Origin: Citrus sinensis
Taxonomy: Eukaryota > Streptophyta > Magnoliopsida > Sapindales > Rutaceae
DNA length: 64,000 bases
Reading direction: 5' to 3'
Assembly (NCBI RefSeq): GCF_022201045.2
Contig: NC_068559.1
Coordinates: 2,516,501 to 2,580,500 of the forward strand
Below are positions 37,209-46,419 of this stretch, piece by piece. Numbering within the stretch: the stretch's first letter is position 1; each line of letters starts with the position of its first letter. The notes beneath the pieces are model-generated. The model was not told where the DNA came from. It made no database searches and saw only the letters and a program-made list of their open reading frames with translations. Both the position numbers and the translations under genes were made by a program.

Positions 37209-38101
37209 TCAATTACACTTCTTGGGAAGTGAATTGAAGGAGAAAACAGAAAGCATTGCGGTACAAACAAACCCGATGAGGACGAGACTAGCGCATGCAT
37301 ACCCTTTGTTCAGAAACTTGTCGATGGAGTCCTCTACTCCTTCAATCGGCTCAGATCTCTTCAATTCCTTTGTAACCGCAAATGCTGCAGCAGAACCTGT
37401 GGCTAGCTGATATGATGTTACCTGAAAATGATTAAACAAAATATATTATCAGGAACATTGAGCTTGCAAGGTTGCGCGACCATAATTAAAGATTAAGAGA
37501 ACAAAAGTACCGGATTAATTAACATTTATATCAATTTTTAATTTGTATGTACGTGCGTACCTTGTCACCGTAGAAATCAAATGTGAAGCTTCCATCTCCG
37601 CTGATTATGAGATTTCCGGTGCTAATACTGAACAGTGTGAAGGCAATTTGCAGGAGTGTATAGGCCATGCCCAAAACACAGTTGTCGCCAGCAAGTATCT
37701 ACATTAATTGCAAACAAATGTTGAGCTTGATTTTGGTACTGCATGCATGTGTGTTTGTAAGTGCTTATACAATAAGTGCTTTTACTTATCCGAAGAATCA
37801 AAGATTCAAAGTTATTTAGAACATGGTCAGAAATGATGGTCATAAAATTTAAAATGAAATTTTTTTACCTAAAAATATAAGTTGATAGGTGAATGTCTAA
37901 AAAGAATATGTATTATCAAGGCATTTACCTGTAGCCGTAAATATCGTTGAAACGCATTTTAAATATTGTCTCAAAGTCGATATCCTCTTCAATTTTATTG
38001 GTAGTAAGCAGAATTACAGAAACCAAAAGACAAACAAAGGTAAGAACCTTCAGAAATAGTGCTGCAATTCGGCAACTCATGGAGGGTGGTGGCGGCGCCA
38101 T
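37209..38101 (-). pseudogene. CASP-like membrane protein gene, apparently frameshifted
   Basis: Three exons on the minus strand: 38101-37929 (MAPPPPSMSCRIAALFLKVL and the first helix, ending DIYGYR), 37698-37561 (LAGDNCVLGMAYTLLQIAFT) and 37421-37209 (VTSYQLATGSAAAFAVTKEL to FNSLPKKCN, stop). Four helices, the Arg in helix 1, the YGYRY motif and AYTLLQ identify the CASP-like (UPF0497) family, which forms membrane scaffolds. Exons 2 and 3 join in frame. Exon 1 ends in phase 2 (TAC AG) while exon 2 (ATACTTGCTGG) reads the correct protein only in phase 0; joining them gives YRYLL and then a wrong frame. One base seems to be missing near 37690-37698, or the splice site is unusual, or it is a sequencing error. 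The last exon overlaps the right edge of duplication unit B. Confidence 0.7.
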
Positions 38102-39730
38102 CTTAATGATCTTGTTTTCTTCTTGTTTTAGCAAAACGAAAATATGCCAGTGCTTTTGCTTTCGCAATTTGATTAATATGGTGGCATTTGCCTAGCATTT
38201 TGCTTACAATTTATAGCGAAGTAAGCGTTTACTTGAGCTTTTGCCAACTGGATTAACTCTCTAGTTCTTGCATACAACAAAGAGAGGGTTGACTTTGAAA
38301 GTTATTAAGCGATAGACGTGCTGGGTTCGTTGACTAACAATTGATAATCTGTGTGCAAATCCCAAACAGTTTAGAATCAATTTCTTAATTGATCTCTTGC
38401 CTTTGGTTTTTCAACTTTCAAGTTGTCATGACCGTAAATTAATCATCTGCTGAGAAAACTCAACTCTTTTGTTATTATGAAAATACGTTTAAATTTCATG
38501 TGGGTTAAATTTAAGAATTAATGAAGCTTAAGGAGTCACAACTTCAACTCATGGGTTTTATCAACAAATCTCACATAAGTAGGGACTTAAAGAATGGGTG
38601 CAATTTAAGATTTTTTTTTTTTAATCAAGCAAGGGCTTTCTGGCCTTTCCTGAACTAATCATGCTTATCAAAGAACTAATATTTTCTATCTCGTTTCTCT
38701 GTCATTTGATTGTTATGTAAGCACGAATCACTTGAATGTCGACGTTTGGAGCTGAAAAACATACAAACTAGAGCGATAAAACAAAGGACTGTTGGTAATT
38801 TTTAGGTAGAGAAGGTATGGTGATCACCTTGCTTCATTTAAAAAATAAAATTCTTTAATTGCTTAATCAAACGTTCTTCAACTCGGTCCAATGTCGCAAA
38901 CTTTTTGGCGAGATTTGAGAAAATTGTCAAGTGAGTTGGTGTATTTGGATTCCATTAAGGAATTAAAACATTCTTAATTATCATAGTTTGAATAGGTGTC
39001 ATTACTTATGAGAATATACAATAACCATTAATTCATACTCAATTATACTAAATCATAATTCATTCACCAACTTGATGCTCCATTAATGTGTTGTCAAGGC
39101 ATCAATTACATTAATGAGCAGACATATATAATATGTGATTATAAACTCGTTTGTATATTCTTCATTTTACTCTTTTAATTTAGTTACTTACGGGTCTGTG
39201 TACTTTGAAATCTTTCTGAAGCCTTCGCCATTAACACCACCAAATTCTGATGATGTGCATTTACCAAAACAGAACCATGATTAAACCTTCCACATTAAGA
39301 ATCAGACAGATCTCTTTTGTTTGATGAAGAAATTTCTCATGAATTGAAATTCAAATATTGTCAAAGTGTTAATGCAGGACCTAGAATAGCAACGACACCA
39401 GAAAAGAACACAACCTCGCTAGTATAAAATGTTAAACAAGTACAAGACTTGCTAGCTAGCTCTTAGAATTGAATTCCAAAACAGAGCCGTGATAAATGAC
39501 ACTGACTAATATATGTGACGATTTGATAATCATCAAAACTTTGATCTTCAAAAGTTCAGTATTTCTTCTCATCCTCAGATTTCAATATGTTGCCTCCAAA
39601 TGCATTTGAATCTTGATCATTTTAAATTCTTCCTCCCTTCAAATCCTAGCTTGTCTGACTCAATTGGTGGCCACCAGCCCTGCAATACCAGGGGCTTGTC
39701 TCTTCTACTTATTTCTTAAAGGCAGCGAGC
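38102..39730. other. Intergenic between CASP-like gene and array
   Basis: AT-rich spacer with the presumed promoter of the CASP-like gene at its left. I see no coding features or bordered repeats. Confidence 0.4.
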
Positions 39731-40095
39731 TCTGCATAGGCGGACAGTAAAAGTATTTCTGAGATTTTGTTATACAAGGAACCATCTTTTAGCTTGTCCT
39801 GCATATTCATAAACAAAGAAAATTCAGTATGGCGCTCAATTCAAAGTTCAAGCCATATCAAGGCTGTAAATTAAGAGCAATATTCTGACATACACTAGAA
39901 GATTTTTAGACACAAAATTCTGCTTGGGTGATGTGAAAATACAAGGAAAAAAGAAAAAAAAGACTAGAATCATGTTTATATCATAAACCCTTCAAACTAG
40001 CCATACAATAGACTTACATTCCTGATTGGTTTTTTGAACTAGCCATAGCAGTACTCTGGCTGAAGCTGCTGCTGCTCCATTTCTTTCGTTTTTGT
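39712..40095 (-). pseudogene. Degraded minus-strand unit at the left edge of the acidic-protein array
   Basis: Reverse strand 40140-40060 resembles the start region of the plus-strand array genes: CATTCTCTTCCAA, a purine-rich leader ending GAAAGAAATG, then GAGCAGCAGCAGCTTCAGCC. The frame stops after about 13 codons. Further down (39798-39712) an exon-like piece after TATGCAG reads DKLKDGSLYNKISEILLLSA, then YAELAAFKK and stop, which I do not recognise. An inverted copy of the array leader (40330-40170 on the minus strand) lies upstream. Together they look like a divergently oriented, decayed member or relative of the array. Whether the two pieces belong to one gene is uncertain. Confidence 0.4.
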
Positions 40096-40169
40096 TTGGA
40101 AGAGAATGCTTTTCAGGAATATATGAATTTCAAGATCAGTTATGAGAAGTTGGTTATGAGGAATCTTAG

Positions 40170-40690
40170 TGAGCTTTAATCACGTGCCACAGTGCGCTCC
40201 TAGTACGTTTCTGTGTATTTGATTGAATCTCAACCATCAATACTAAATTACACTCCATCTGATGATAAGAGCTTTCTCAACTGTCTCCGAATTATTAACG
40301 ACCGAAGCTCCCTGAAAAGTTTTTATTTATTAATTACGATTTTGCTGCTTCAAAAATACCGTTATAAGGAGCTAAGGTAGTTAAGTTATTGGGAGACAGT
40401 TGTGGAATCTCGGATCGTGAGATGGAGTTTCACTTATGATTGATGGTTGAGATTCAACTAGACACTGAGACAGAGACTAAATTGAGAATCTGACGATTGT
40501 AAACCAATCTATCAAGTGCGCACTGTAGCACCTAATAACTGAAAAGCTGTATTAGATTCCTCGTAACAAAAATGAGAGAGCACCGACTACAATTCTCGTA
40601 ACTGAATTCTACAAGTTCCAATAAAACATTCTCTTCCAAGAAACCTCATCAAAGCCCTCACTCTTTCAGAGAAAAAGATTAAAAAAAAAA
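40170..40690. promoter_or_regulatory. Head-to-head pair of array leader modules (type 1)
   Basis: The plus strand from 40365 reads GAGCTAAGGTAGTTAAGT ... GATGGTTGAGATTCAA ... GAGAATCTGACGATTGTAAA ... CACTGTAGCACCTAAT, the leader found before several array genes. The reverse strand of 40330-40170 reads the same series (GGGAGCTTCGG, GATGGTTGAGATTCAAT, GCGCACTGTGGCACGTGATT). Two copies therefore face outward from about 40348. This suggests a bidirectional promoter or an inverted duplication. Confidence 0.65.
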
Positions 40691-40691
40691 A

Positions 40692-40994
40692 ATGAAAGAA
40701 ATTTACTCTGCTCAACAACAGCCATTGGATATTGCACACTCTGAAGAAGAGTCTAAAGAAAAAGAAGAAAAGGAGATGCAAGTGGGTGGTGCTAAAATTG
40801 CACCAAATGATCATGAAGAAAAAGACGTTGGTGATGGATTTGGCGGCAATCTTGATGGTGCTGATCAAGATGCAAGAGATGATCTTGATGAAGATTTTCG
40901 TGATGATCCAAATTTTTCGATTGATGTGGAACAGTTACTATCGAAATGGGAGGAAGAGGAGAAGCATGAAGCGAAGAAGAGGAGGAAAACGTAG
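40692..40994 (+). CDS. Acidic array protein, copy 1 (100 residues)
   Basis: Short member of the local family. It starts MKEIYSAQQQPLDIAHSEEE and is composed of the modules seen in the middle and end of the longer members: EESKEKEEKEMQVGG, then GDGFGGNLDGADQDARDD, then the tail DVEQLLSKWEEEEKHEAKKR. It is rich in Glu, Asp and Lys, with no hydrophobic core, signal peptide or membrane segment. The basic tail (KKRRKT) could be a nuclear signal. Its 5' leader is type 1 and its 3' flank (CATCTGGCTACAGACT, TTTTTGATGTGGGCTTTTAA) is shared with the other members. The family is unknown to me and function cannot be inferred. Confidence 0.6.
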   Translation: MKEIYSAQQQPLDIAHSEEESKEKEEKEMQVGGAKIAPNDHEEKDVGDGFGGNLDGADQDARDDLDEDFRDDPNFSIDVEQLLSKWEEEEKHEAKKRRKT

Positions 40995-42116
40995 TGAAAA
41001 CAGAAAAGGCATCTGGCTACAGACTTCTTAATGCTACAATTTGGATACTTTTTGATGTGGGCTTTTAATTGTCTCACTGCAGTTCACTCGTTTTGTTTTC
41101 AGAGCTTTCGATGATGATCAAATTGAACCTTCTATTGAACTCCCCCCCAAAAAAAAAGTAGGATTGTTTTAACCATGGTTCTGTTTGTAATTCAATTTGA
41201 GAAGAAGTGTTGTAGATTTTTCAGAAAATGAATCTTCTTTTGGTTCGTTGAACTTCTATTGATACACTTTCTGGCACTACATTCTTTTCTTAATGCAGAT
41301 TATATTTTCTGAGCACTAGATTTCTAAGTCATTTGGGGGTCATTTATGTTCAAAGAGTTCCTCCTTTTCTTTCAATATTTCCTAGTGAATTTAATTTTGT
41401 TCTTTTCAAATATGTGGTGAATAATTTGGTTGTGATACCTCAAAGAAGTTTCCAGTATCGTTTCTAATTTTAATTGATTCTCTTACTATATCAGTAGTTT
41501 GATGCAGTTTTGATTTCAAATCATGCCATATTTTCATCAAATAAGGGCATATGTTTGATGTTAATATACAGACCCGGGTATAAAGAATTTGAGAGGCAAT
41601 GCATGCGATAGGTGTTTTGCAAGTATCTTTTACCAATGTTCCTTTTTGTTAGCCATTTTGTTTTGGTAATTTTGATGATGATCGAATTAATTATTGCCCC
41701 TGCTCATCATCTGTGTAATAAGTGAGCTAGTGGTAGTGATCTCTTTATTTTTCTCTGTTTTAATCTTTGGGCTAAGTTTCTGGTATAATTGCTACTGTTA
41801 GTTTCGGGACTATGTGTAATAAGCCATTAATTGCCAAAGCATGATCAAGTGGTTCCTGTTACAACTTTTAGGTTAAGATTCTGGTGTCATTGCTATTTTC
41901 AGTTGATTCTTCTCTAACCATTAACACTCAGAGAGACACATAGCAAGTCGGATCTGCTAGTAGTGGAGAAAAATAAATTGACTTCATTAATACTAATTTT
42001 ACATTGTTAACAAAAATACGGTAGAAAAGAAATCTAATATTTAGACGGTAGCATGCGTGAACTAATCATCAAGCATCTGATTCTGATATGTTTGGTAGAC
42101 GAATCATGATGGATGA
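40995..42116. repeat. 3' flanking module of array copy 1
   Basis: No gene. The sequence (for example ATCTGGCTAC, GATGATGATCAAATTG, AACCATGGTTCTGTTTG, GAAGTGTTGTAGATTTTTCAG, CTGGCACTACATTC) recurs downstream of the copies at 44.8, 49.3 and 57.0 kb and around 46.4 and 50.6 kb. Duplication units of the array thus include about 1 kb of 3' DNA. Confidence 0.7.
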
Positions 42117-42138
42117 ATGAATGAATGGAGATTATTAA

Positions 42139-42402
42139 TCAACTGTTGTTGGCTCGTTCGCATTCATCGATCCATTCAGCATATATATCGATGGGTTCGG
42201 TTAAAGCATGGATTTGGGTGCAAAACCTCTCAAGGCAATTCCAACAAAAGGCCTCGCCGATCTGAATCTTCTTGTCAATACGACATTCAACACTCGTTCC
42301 GTGGCCGCAGAATGGACATTGGAATTGAGTATCCAGTTTCTGCATTCCCTTCGTCTTCTTAACACCTACAGCCTTCGCCTTCCTTGACTTCCTCTTCCCC
42401 AT
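42139..42402 (-). CDS. Divergent transcription elongation factor 1 homologue (ELOF1/Elf1)
   Basis: 87 residues in one exon. MGKRKSRKAKAVGVKK is the basic start of Elf1 proteins. The zinc finger reads CPFCGHGTSVECRIDKK and then CWNCLERF, with all four cysteines in place. The end ALTEPIDIYAEWIDECERAN is the diagnostic Elf1 motif. ELOF1 travels with RNA polymerase II and helps it through nucleosomes and damaged DNA. This copy differs from the usual plant protein at many sites (for example FCWNC for SCRIC) and lacks the acidic C-terminal tail. It is intronless and sits inside the acidic-protein array, back to back with an array leader at 42.7 kb. It is probably a paralogue rather than the main cellular gene. 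Confidence 0.9.
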   Translation of the reverse strand: MGKRKSRKAKAVGVKKTKGMQKLDTQFQCPFCGHGTSVECRIDKKIQIGEAFCWNCLERFCTQIHALTEPIDIYAEWIDECERANNS

Positions 42403-42559
42403 TAATGCACAAAGATTTCAGTCGAGACACGAGAGAGAGACACAGAAAGATTCGTAAGTTTTGAACAGGAGGCTATATAAGCACCTGATGATTTCCTTAT
42501 GCTGTTAGGATATGTTACGTTTCCTGGTGCTATCAGGATAGTATTGAGAAACGACAGTT

Positions 42560-42945
42560 AACTTGTGTCGTCTATCTTTACAGCAATGTCACCGACGGGT
42601 CGTGTAGACATAGACGATACCGCAAACTGTCACGTAGAAAAGTAAAAGACGCTGTCGTTCGGTCTCATTTGCGGTCGACTTCAACAGGATTACCGGACCA
42701 ATGTATGAAAGCAACCGAAACTGATTAGGGGAGCTAAGGTGGTTAAGTAATTGAGGGAGAACAGTTGTGGACTCTCCTTTTATCAGATTCAGATTGAGTG
42801 TTATTTAGGATCGTTGGTTAAGATTCGATCGAAGACCTCTAAAATGACTCAATTGAGAATCTAACGGTTGAAAAGCGATCTATCAAGTGTGAATTGTAGC
42901 ACCCAACTAAAGCTCAATAAGACTCCCGGTAACAGAAAACTGTCT
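42560..42945. promoter_or_regulatory. Shared upstream module: ELOF1 side plus array leader
   Basis: Contains CAGCAATGTCACCGACG, GTAAAAGACGCTGTCGTTCGG and TTGCGGTCGACTTCAACAGG, then the type 1 leader (GGGAGCTAAGGTGGTTAAGT, GAGAATCTAACGGTTG, TTGTAGCACC). The same series recurs at 45790-46160. It separates the minus-strand ELOF1 gene from a plus-strand array remnant, so it may serve both directions. Confidence 0.6.
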
Positions 42946-43159
42946 TTTTGACTGTTACTAATACATAAGGAAACCATTATTGAATGAATAACCAAAATAT
43001 CACTTACCAACTTCAAAGCAAACACAACTTTTGATCTATCATATGTCAGACTATCTATCATACATTCATACGGTGGGTGAAACCAGGCTCTTTTCGTATG
43101 GAATTGCTCGAGCTCTACGGTAACCGCAAATGGAATTACTTCTTTGGAGCATACAATGT

Positions 43160-43252
43160 TGGCGTACTCAAGATGAAGAACTCGATAGTGTGAGAGATAT
43201 ACTGGGTCATCCTCAGCCGAAATCGGAGAAAGACAAGAATGAAGCAGCATAA
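43160..43252 (+). pseudogene. Array fragment 2 (C-terminal piece)
   Basis: Thirty codons reading WRTQDEELDSVRDILGHPQP, then KSEKDKNEAA and stop. The same motif ends the copy at 50.3 kb (TQDEELDFVRDILGHPQPKS). No start codon or upstream module is in frame, although a type 1 leader lies 300 bp upstream. It looks like a remnant of a deleted unit. Confidence 0.6.
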
Positions 43253-43689
43253 AGGTGATGAGACTTCTCTAGTATATACCGATTGTAGTCTTTGTAGTTG
43301 TTTTAGAAATTTCATAGAAGTTCTTTTGTTTCCTTAAACATCTAGTAGACTTGGTTGCGAGTCTTGTTACTTGTATCTTTATGTTAAGTCTACTTTTAGT
43401 TGATTCTCCTCCTATATTAACAGTTGAATTTGAGCGCATGCCAAATTTTCATGAAACGAGATCTGGTATTGATTGTTAATGCTTCACTTTACCTAATTGC
43501 ATCCTTAGCAGCTACCCTTTTTTTCTGAAAGCTGTTGCTATTTTTCAGGATTGGCAGTGTGTGTTTCAGGATTGGCGGTGTGTGTTCAGTGTAAAATGAA
43601 CTAAACACATATATTGAAGCCATCAACATCATATTTTTATTTATTCACTAAATAATGTTTAGCAGAATGTAAAGAAATATATAAACTTT

Positions 43690-44035
43690 CTGTTAGGAGG
43701 AATCTTACTCAGATTTAATCACGTGCCATTGTGCGTATTTAATGCATTTCTTCAGAACCGTCAGATATTCTCAATTTAGTATCTGATTGAATCCCAACCA
43801 TCAATCATAAGAACGGTATTATTATTATTATTTTTTTTGTTGTTGCCTCAAAACTCTGTTTTAGCGAGCTAAGGTAGTTCCACTTATGATTGATGGTTGA
43901 GATTCAACTAGAAATTGTGAGGGAGACTGAATTGAGAATCTGACGGTTATAAAGCAATCTATCAAGTCAAATGTACACTGTAGCACCAAATTGAAGCTTA
44001 ATAAGATTCCTGGTAACAGAAATGAGAGAGCGCCA
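43690..44035. promoter_or_regulatory. Second head-to-head pair of type 1 leader modules
   Basis: The reverse strand of about 43830-43700 reads GATGGTTGGGATTCAATCAG, GAGAATATCTGACGGTT and GCACAATGGCACGTGATTAA. The plus strand from 43862 reads GAGCTAAGGTAG, GATGGTTGAGATTCAACTAG, GAGAATCTGACGGTTATAAA and CACTGTAGCACCAAA. This repeats the arrangement at 40.2-40.6 kb. No gene is visible on the minus-strand side here. Confidence 0.6.
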
Positions 44036-44156
44036 AACTTCAATTCTCATAACGTCTCTGTCAAGGCATTCCCTTCCAAGAAACCTCATCGAAACCCTCA
44101 CTCTTTCTGAAGAAAAAAAAAAAAAAAAGGAAATGGGCTCAGCTTAACAACAGCCA

Positions 44157-44837
44157 ATGAGTATTGCACCCTCTGAAGAAGAGATGCAAGTGGGCGAGGA
44201 AAAGAATGTTGATGGTGCTACAATTGCAACAAATAACCAAGAAAAAAAAGAAGCTGGTGAGGGGTCTGGCGGCAATCTTGATGATGCTAATGAAGATGAA
44301 GAAGAAGAGCCTAAAGAAGAAGAAGAAGGGGAAAACAATCAAGTGGCTGATGGGTTTGGCGGCAATCTTGATGTTGATATTCAAATGGAGAAAAAGAATG
44401 GTGCTAAAGATGCAAGAGTTGATCAACGTCGACGCTATCTTGAAAATTTGAGGAGCAAAGTTGATATCGACACTGAGATTAACCTCTTGAAGGCCATTGA
44501 TTCACCATTTGGCAATAGTGAATCAACTATGAAAAGTGAGAATCTTCATGGGTTTTCAGATGAAAGGATCCCAAGAAAGGAGACAATGTGGAGGATAAAT
44601 GATTCGCCTTCAAACTTGGAGGCTTTTGCTTTGGAGGATAACTTGAAACTCCCTGATCTAGAGAAAGATCAATACTGGAGTTCAATACTTTTCGGAGATC
44701 AAAAGGTAGATACGCTTTATTTGGTGGGCAGTAGTACAGTATCAAATGATCTGCCTTCAACCTCGGGGGCCGTTGGCTTTGCAATGAACGATCTGCCTTC
44801 TCTTGATGAAGCTTTTTGGGATGATGATTTGGAGTAG
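44157..44837 (+). CDS. Acidic array protein, copy 3 (226 residues)
   Basis: Starts MSIAPSEEEMQVGEEKNVDG. It contains two versions of the GFGGNLD module (GEGSGGNLDDANED and ADGFGGNLDVD) separated by Glu-rich runs, then a middle section absent from other copies (DARVDQRRRYLENLRSKVDI to MKSENLHGFSDERIPRKETM). It ends NDLPSLDEAFWDDDLE. After the stop the DNA still reads YIQKLKEEG, matching the tail of copy 5 (YLQKLKEEQ), so this member ends early relative to its paralogue. No hydrophobic segment. Leader type 1. Function unknown. Confidence 0.6.
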   Translation: MSIAPSEEEMQVGEEKNVDGATIATNNQEKKEAGEGSGGNLDDANEDEEEEPKEEEEGENNQVADGFGGNLDVDIQMEKKNGAKDARVDQRRRYLENLRSKVDIDTEINLLKAIDSPFGNSESTMKSENLHGFSDERIPRKETMWRINDSPSNLEAFALEDNLKLPDLEKDQYWSSILFGDQKVDTLYLVGSSTVSNDLPSTSGAVGFAMNDLPSLDEAFWDDDLE

Positions 44838-45789
44838 TATATACAGAAATTAAAGGAAGAGGGCGGATTGAAGCAAACTAGCAGCTGAACAAGTAGGGAC
44901 GCTGAATTGTGGTGATGAAGCCAAAAGGTATCTGGCGATAGACTACTTAATGCAACAAGTTGGATATTTTTTTATGCTGGCTTTTGATTGTCTCTACAGT
45001 TTGTGTAATATAGTTTAGTCACTTTGTTTTAAGATCTTCTGAAGACGATCAAACTGATCCTTCTATTAAACTCTGAAAAGAAGAGAGAGAGAGTTTTAAT
45101 CATGGTTCTGTCCTTGGAATTCATTTTGAGAAGAAGTCTTGTAGAATTTTCAGAAAATGAATTTTATTTTGGTCATTGAACTTCTAATACTCTTTCTGGC
45201 ACTGCATGCTTTTCTTGATGCAGATTATGTTTTCTGAGCCCATTAGGTTTCTAAGTCATTTAGAAGTCAATTATGTTCAAAGAGATCTTTCTATTCCTTT
45301 CAATATATCCTAGGGAATTTAATTATGTTATTTTCAAGCATATGGTTGTGATTCCTCATAGTTATGCTCTTTCTCTCTCGCAATCTTTAAGTTAAGTTTC
45401 TGGTATCATTTCTAATATCAGTTGATTCTTTTAACATAATCTGGACAATTGGTTCAGCATTTCTCCTTCTCTTTCATGAAAATAACTCCTTCTAATCTAT
45501 GATCTATCAATAATCAATTTAAAAACTTGATTGCTAGAATTCAATGATTTGACTAACAATAATTTAATCTTACACAATAAAAATTTTAGACGGGCTGTCT
45601 TCAAAAGGCTGTTGCTATTATTAGCTAAACAACCCGGGTGAGTTCCCGCCATGTCTAAAGTCACCCTAACTAATTTTTAACCAAGCTTGAGTGGACAAAA
45701 ACGCTAAAATCCCCGTCGTTTTGGTCTTTAACTGATTTAAGCACTGCACGTGATTTGCGCGTGCATTACCTAAGTACAAATAAACGACA

Positions 45790-46160
45790 ACAAAATTGTG
45801 TCGTCTGTCCTTACAGCGATGTCACCGACGAGTCGTGCGGAAATAGACGGTACTGCAAACTGTGCTGTAGTAAGTAAAAGACGTCGTCGTTCGGTCTGAT
45901 TTGCGGTCGACTTCAACAGGATTACAGGACCAATGTATGAAAGCAATCGAAAGTCGAAACTGATTAAGGGAGCTAAGGTGGTTAAGTAATTGGAGGTTAC
46001 GGTTATGGAGTCTCTGATCATCAGATTCAGATGGAGTGTAATCTAGGATATGGTTGAGATTCGATCAAAGACGTCGAGAAGGACTCAGTTGAGAATCTAA
46101 CCGTTGTAAAGCAATCTTTCAAGTGTGCATTGTAGCACGTAACTGAAGCTCTATAAGGGG
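45790..46160. repeat. Second copy of the ELOF1-side/array-leader module
   Basis: Repeats 42560-42945 in the same order (CAGCGATGTCACCGACGAG, AAAAGACGTCGTCGTTCGG, TTGCGGTCGACTTCAACAGG, GGGAGCTAAGGTGGTTAAGT, GTTGAGAATCTAACCGTTG), but no ELOF1 gene lies on its left. It leads into array fragment 4. Confidence 0.75.
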
Positions 46161-46317
46161 AGCAACTTCTCATAACTGAATCTTGAATCTCTCAGAGTCG
46201 CCATATTTCTTGAACATATAAGAAACCTCTAGTTTCAAAGGCCCTTGGTATGGATGATTAAATGAGATCCCAACAAATGATCAAGGTTTTTTCTCTTCTT
46301 TGAAGCACACAATTCGG

Positions 46318-46419
46318 CGTACTCAAGATGAGGAACTTCTGGTGGTGATGGACAAGGACATCCTGAGACTTATCTGGAACAAGATAAAATCAGTTCAAGA
46401 TTCTAACGGGGAAAAGTGA
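46318..46419 (+). pseudogene. Array fragment 4
   Basis: Reads RTQDEELLVVMDKDILRLIW, then NKIKSVQDSNGEK and stop. It matches the DEQLLVVMDKDKAKKDILVA section of copy 5, with an internal deletion of several codons. No ATG in frame upstream. A type 1 leader lies about 150 bp upstream, so this is a unit reduced to its leader and one module. Confidence 0.6.

Larger units (their letters stand above)
31638..37267. repeat. Segmental duplication unit B
   Basis: Second copy of the DC1-bearing segment. It matches unit A from CTATTTTCTTTTAAACTTATT, has about 960 bp (about 31966-32928) absent from A, is interrupted by a short LTR element (33110-34821) and ends near GCATTGCGGTACAAAC at 37267. Beyond that point the DNA continues into the CASP-like gene, whereas unit A runs into a Copia LTR. 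B therefore probably keeps the ancestral right flank. Confidence 0.85.
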
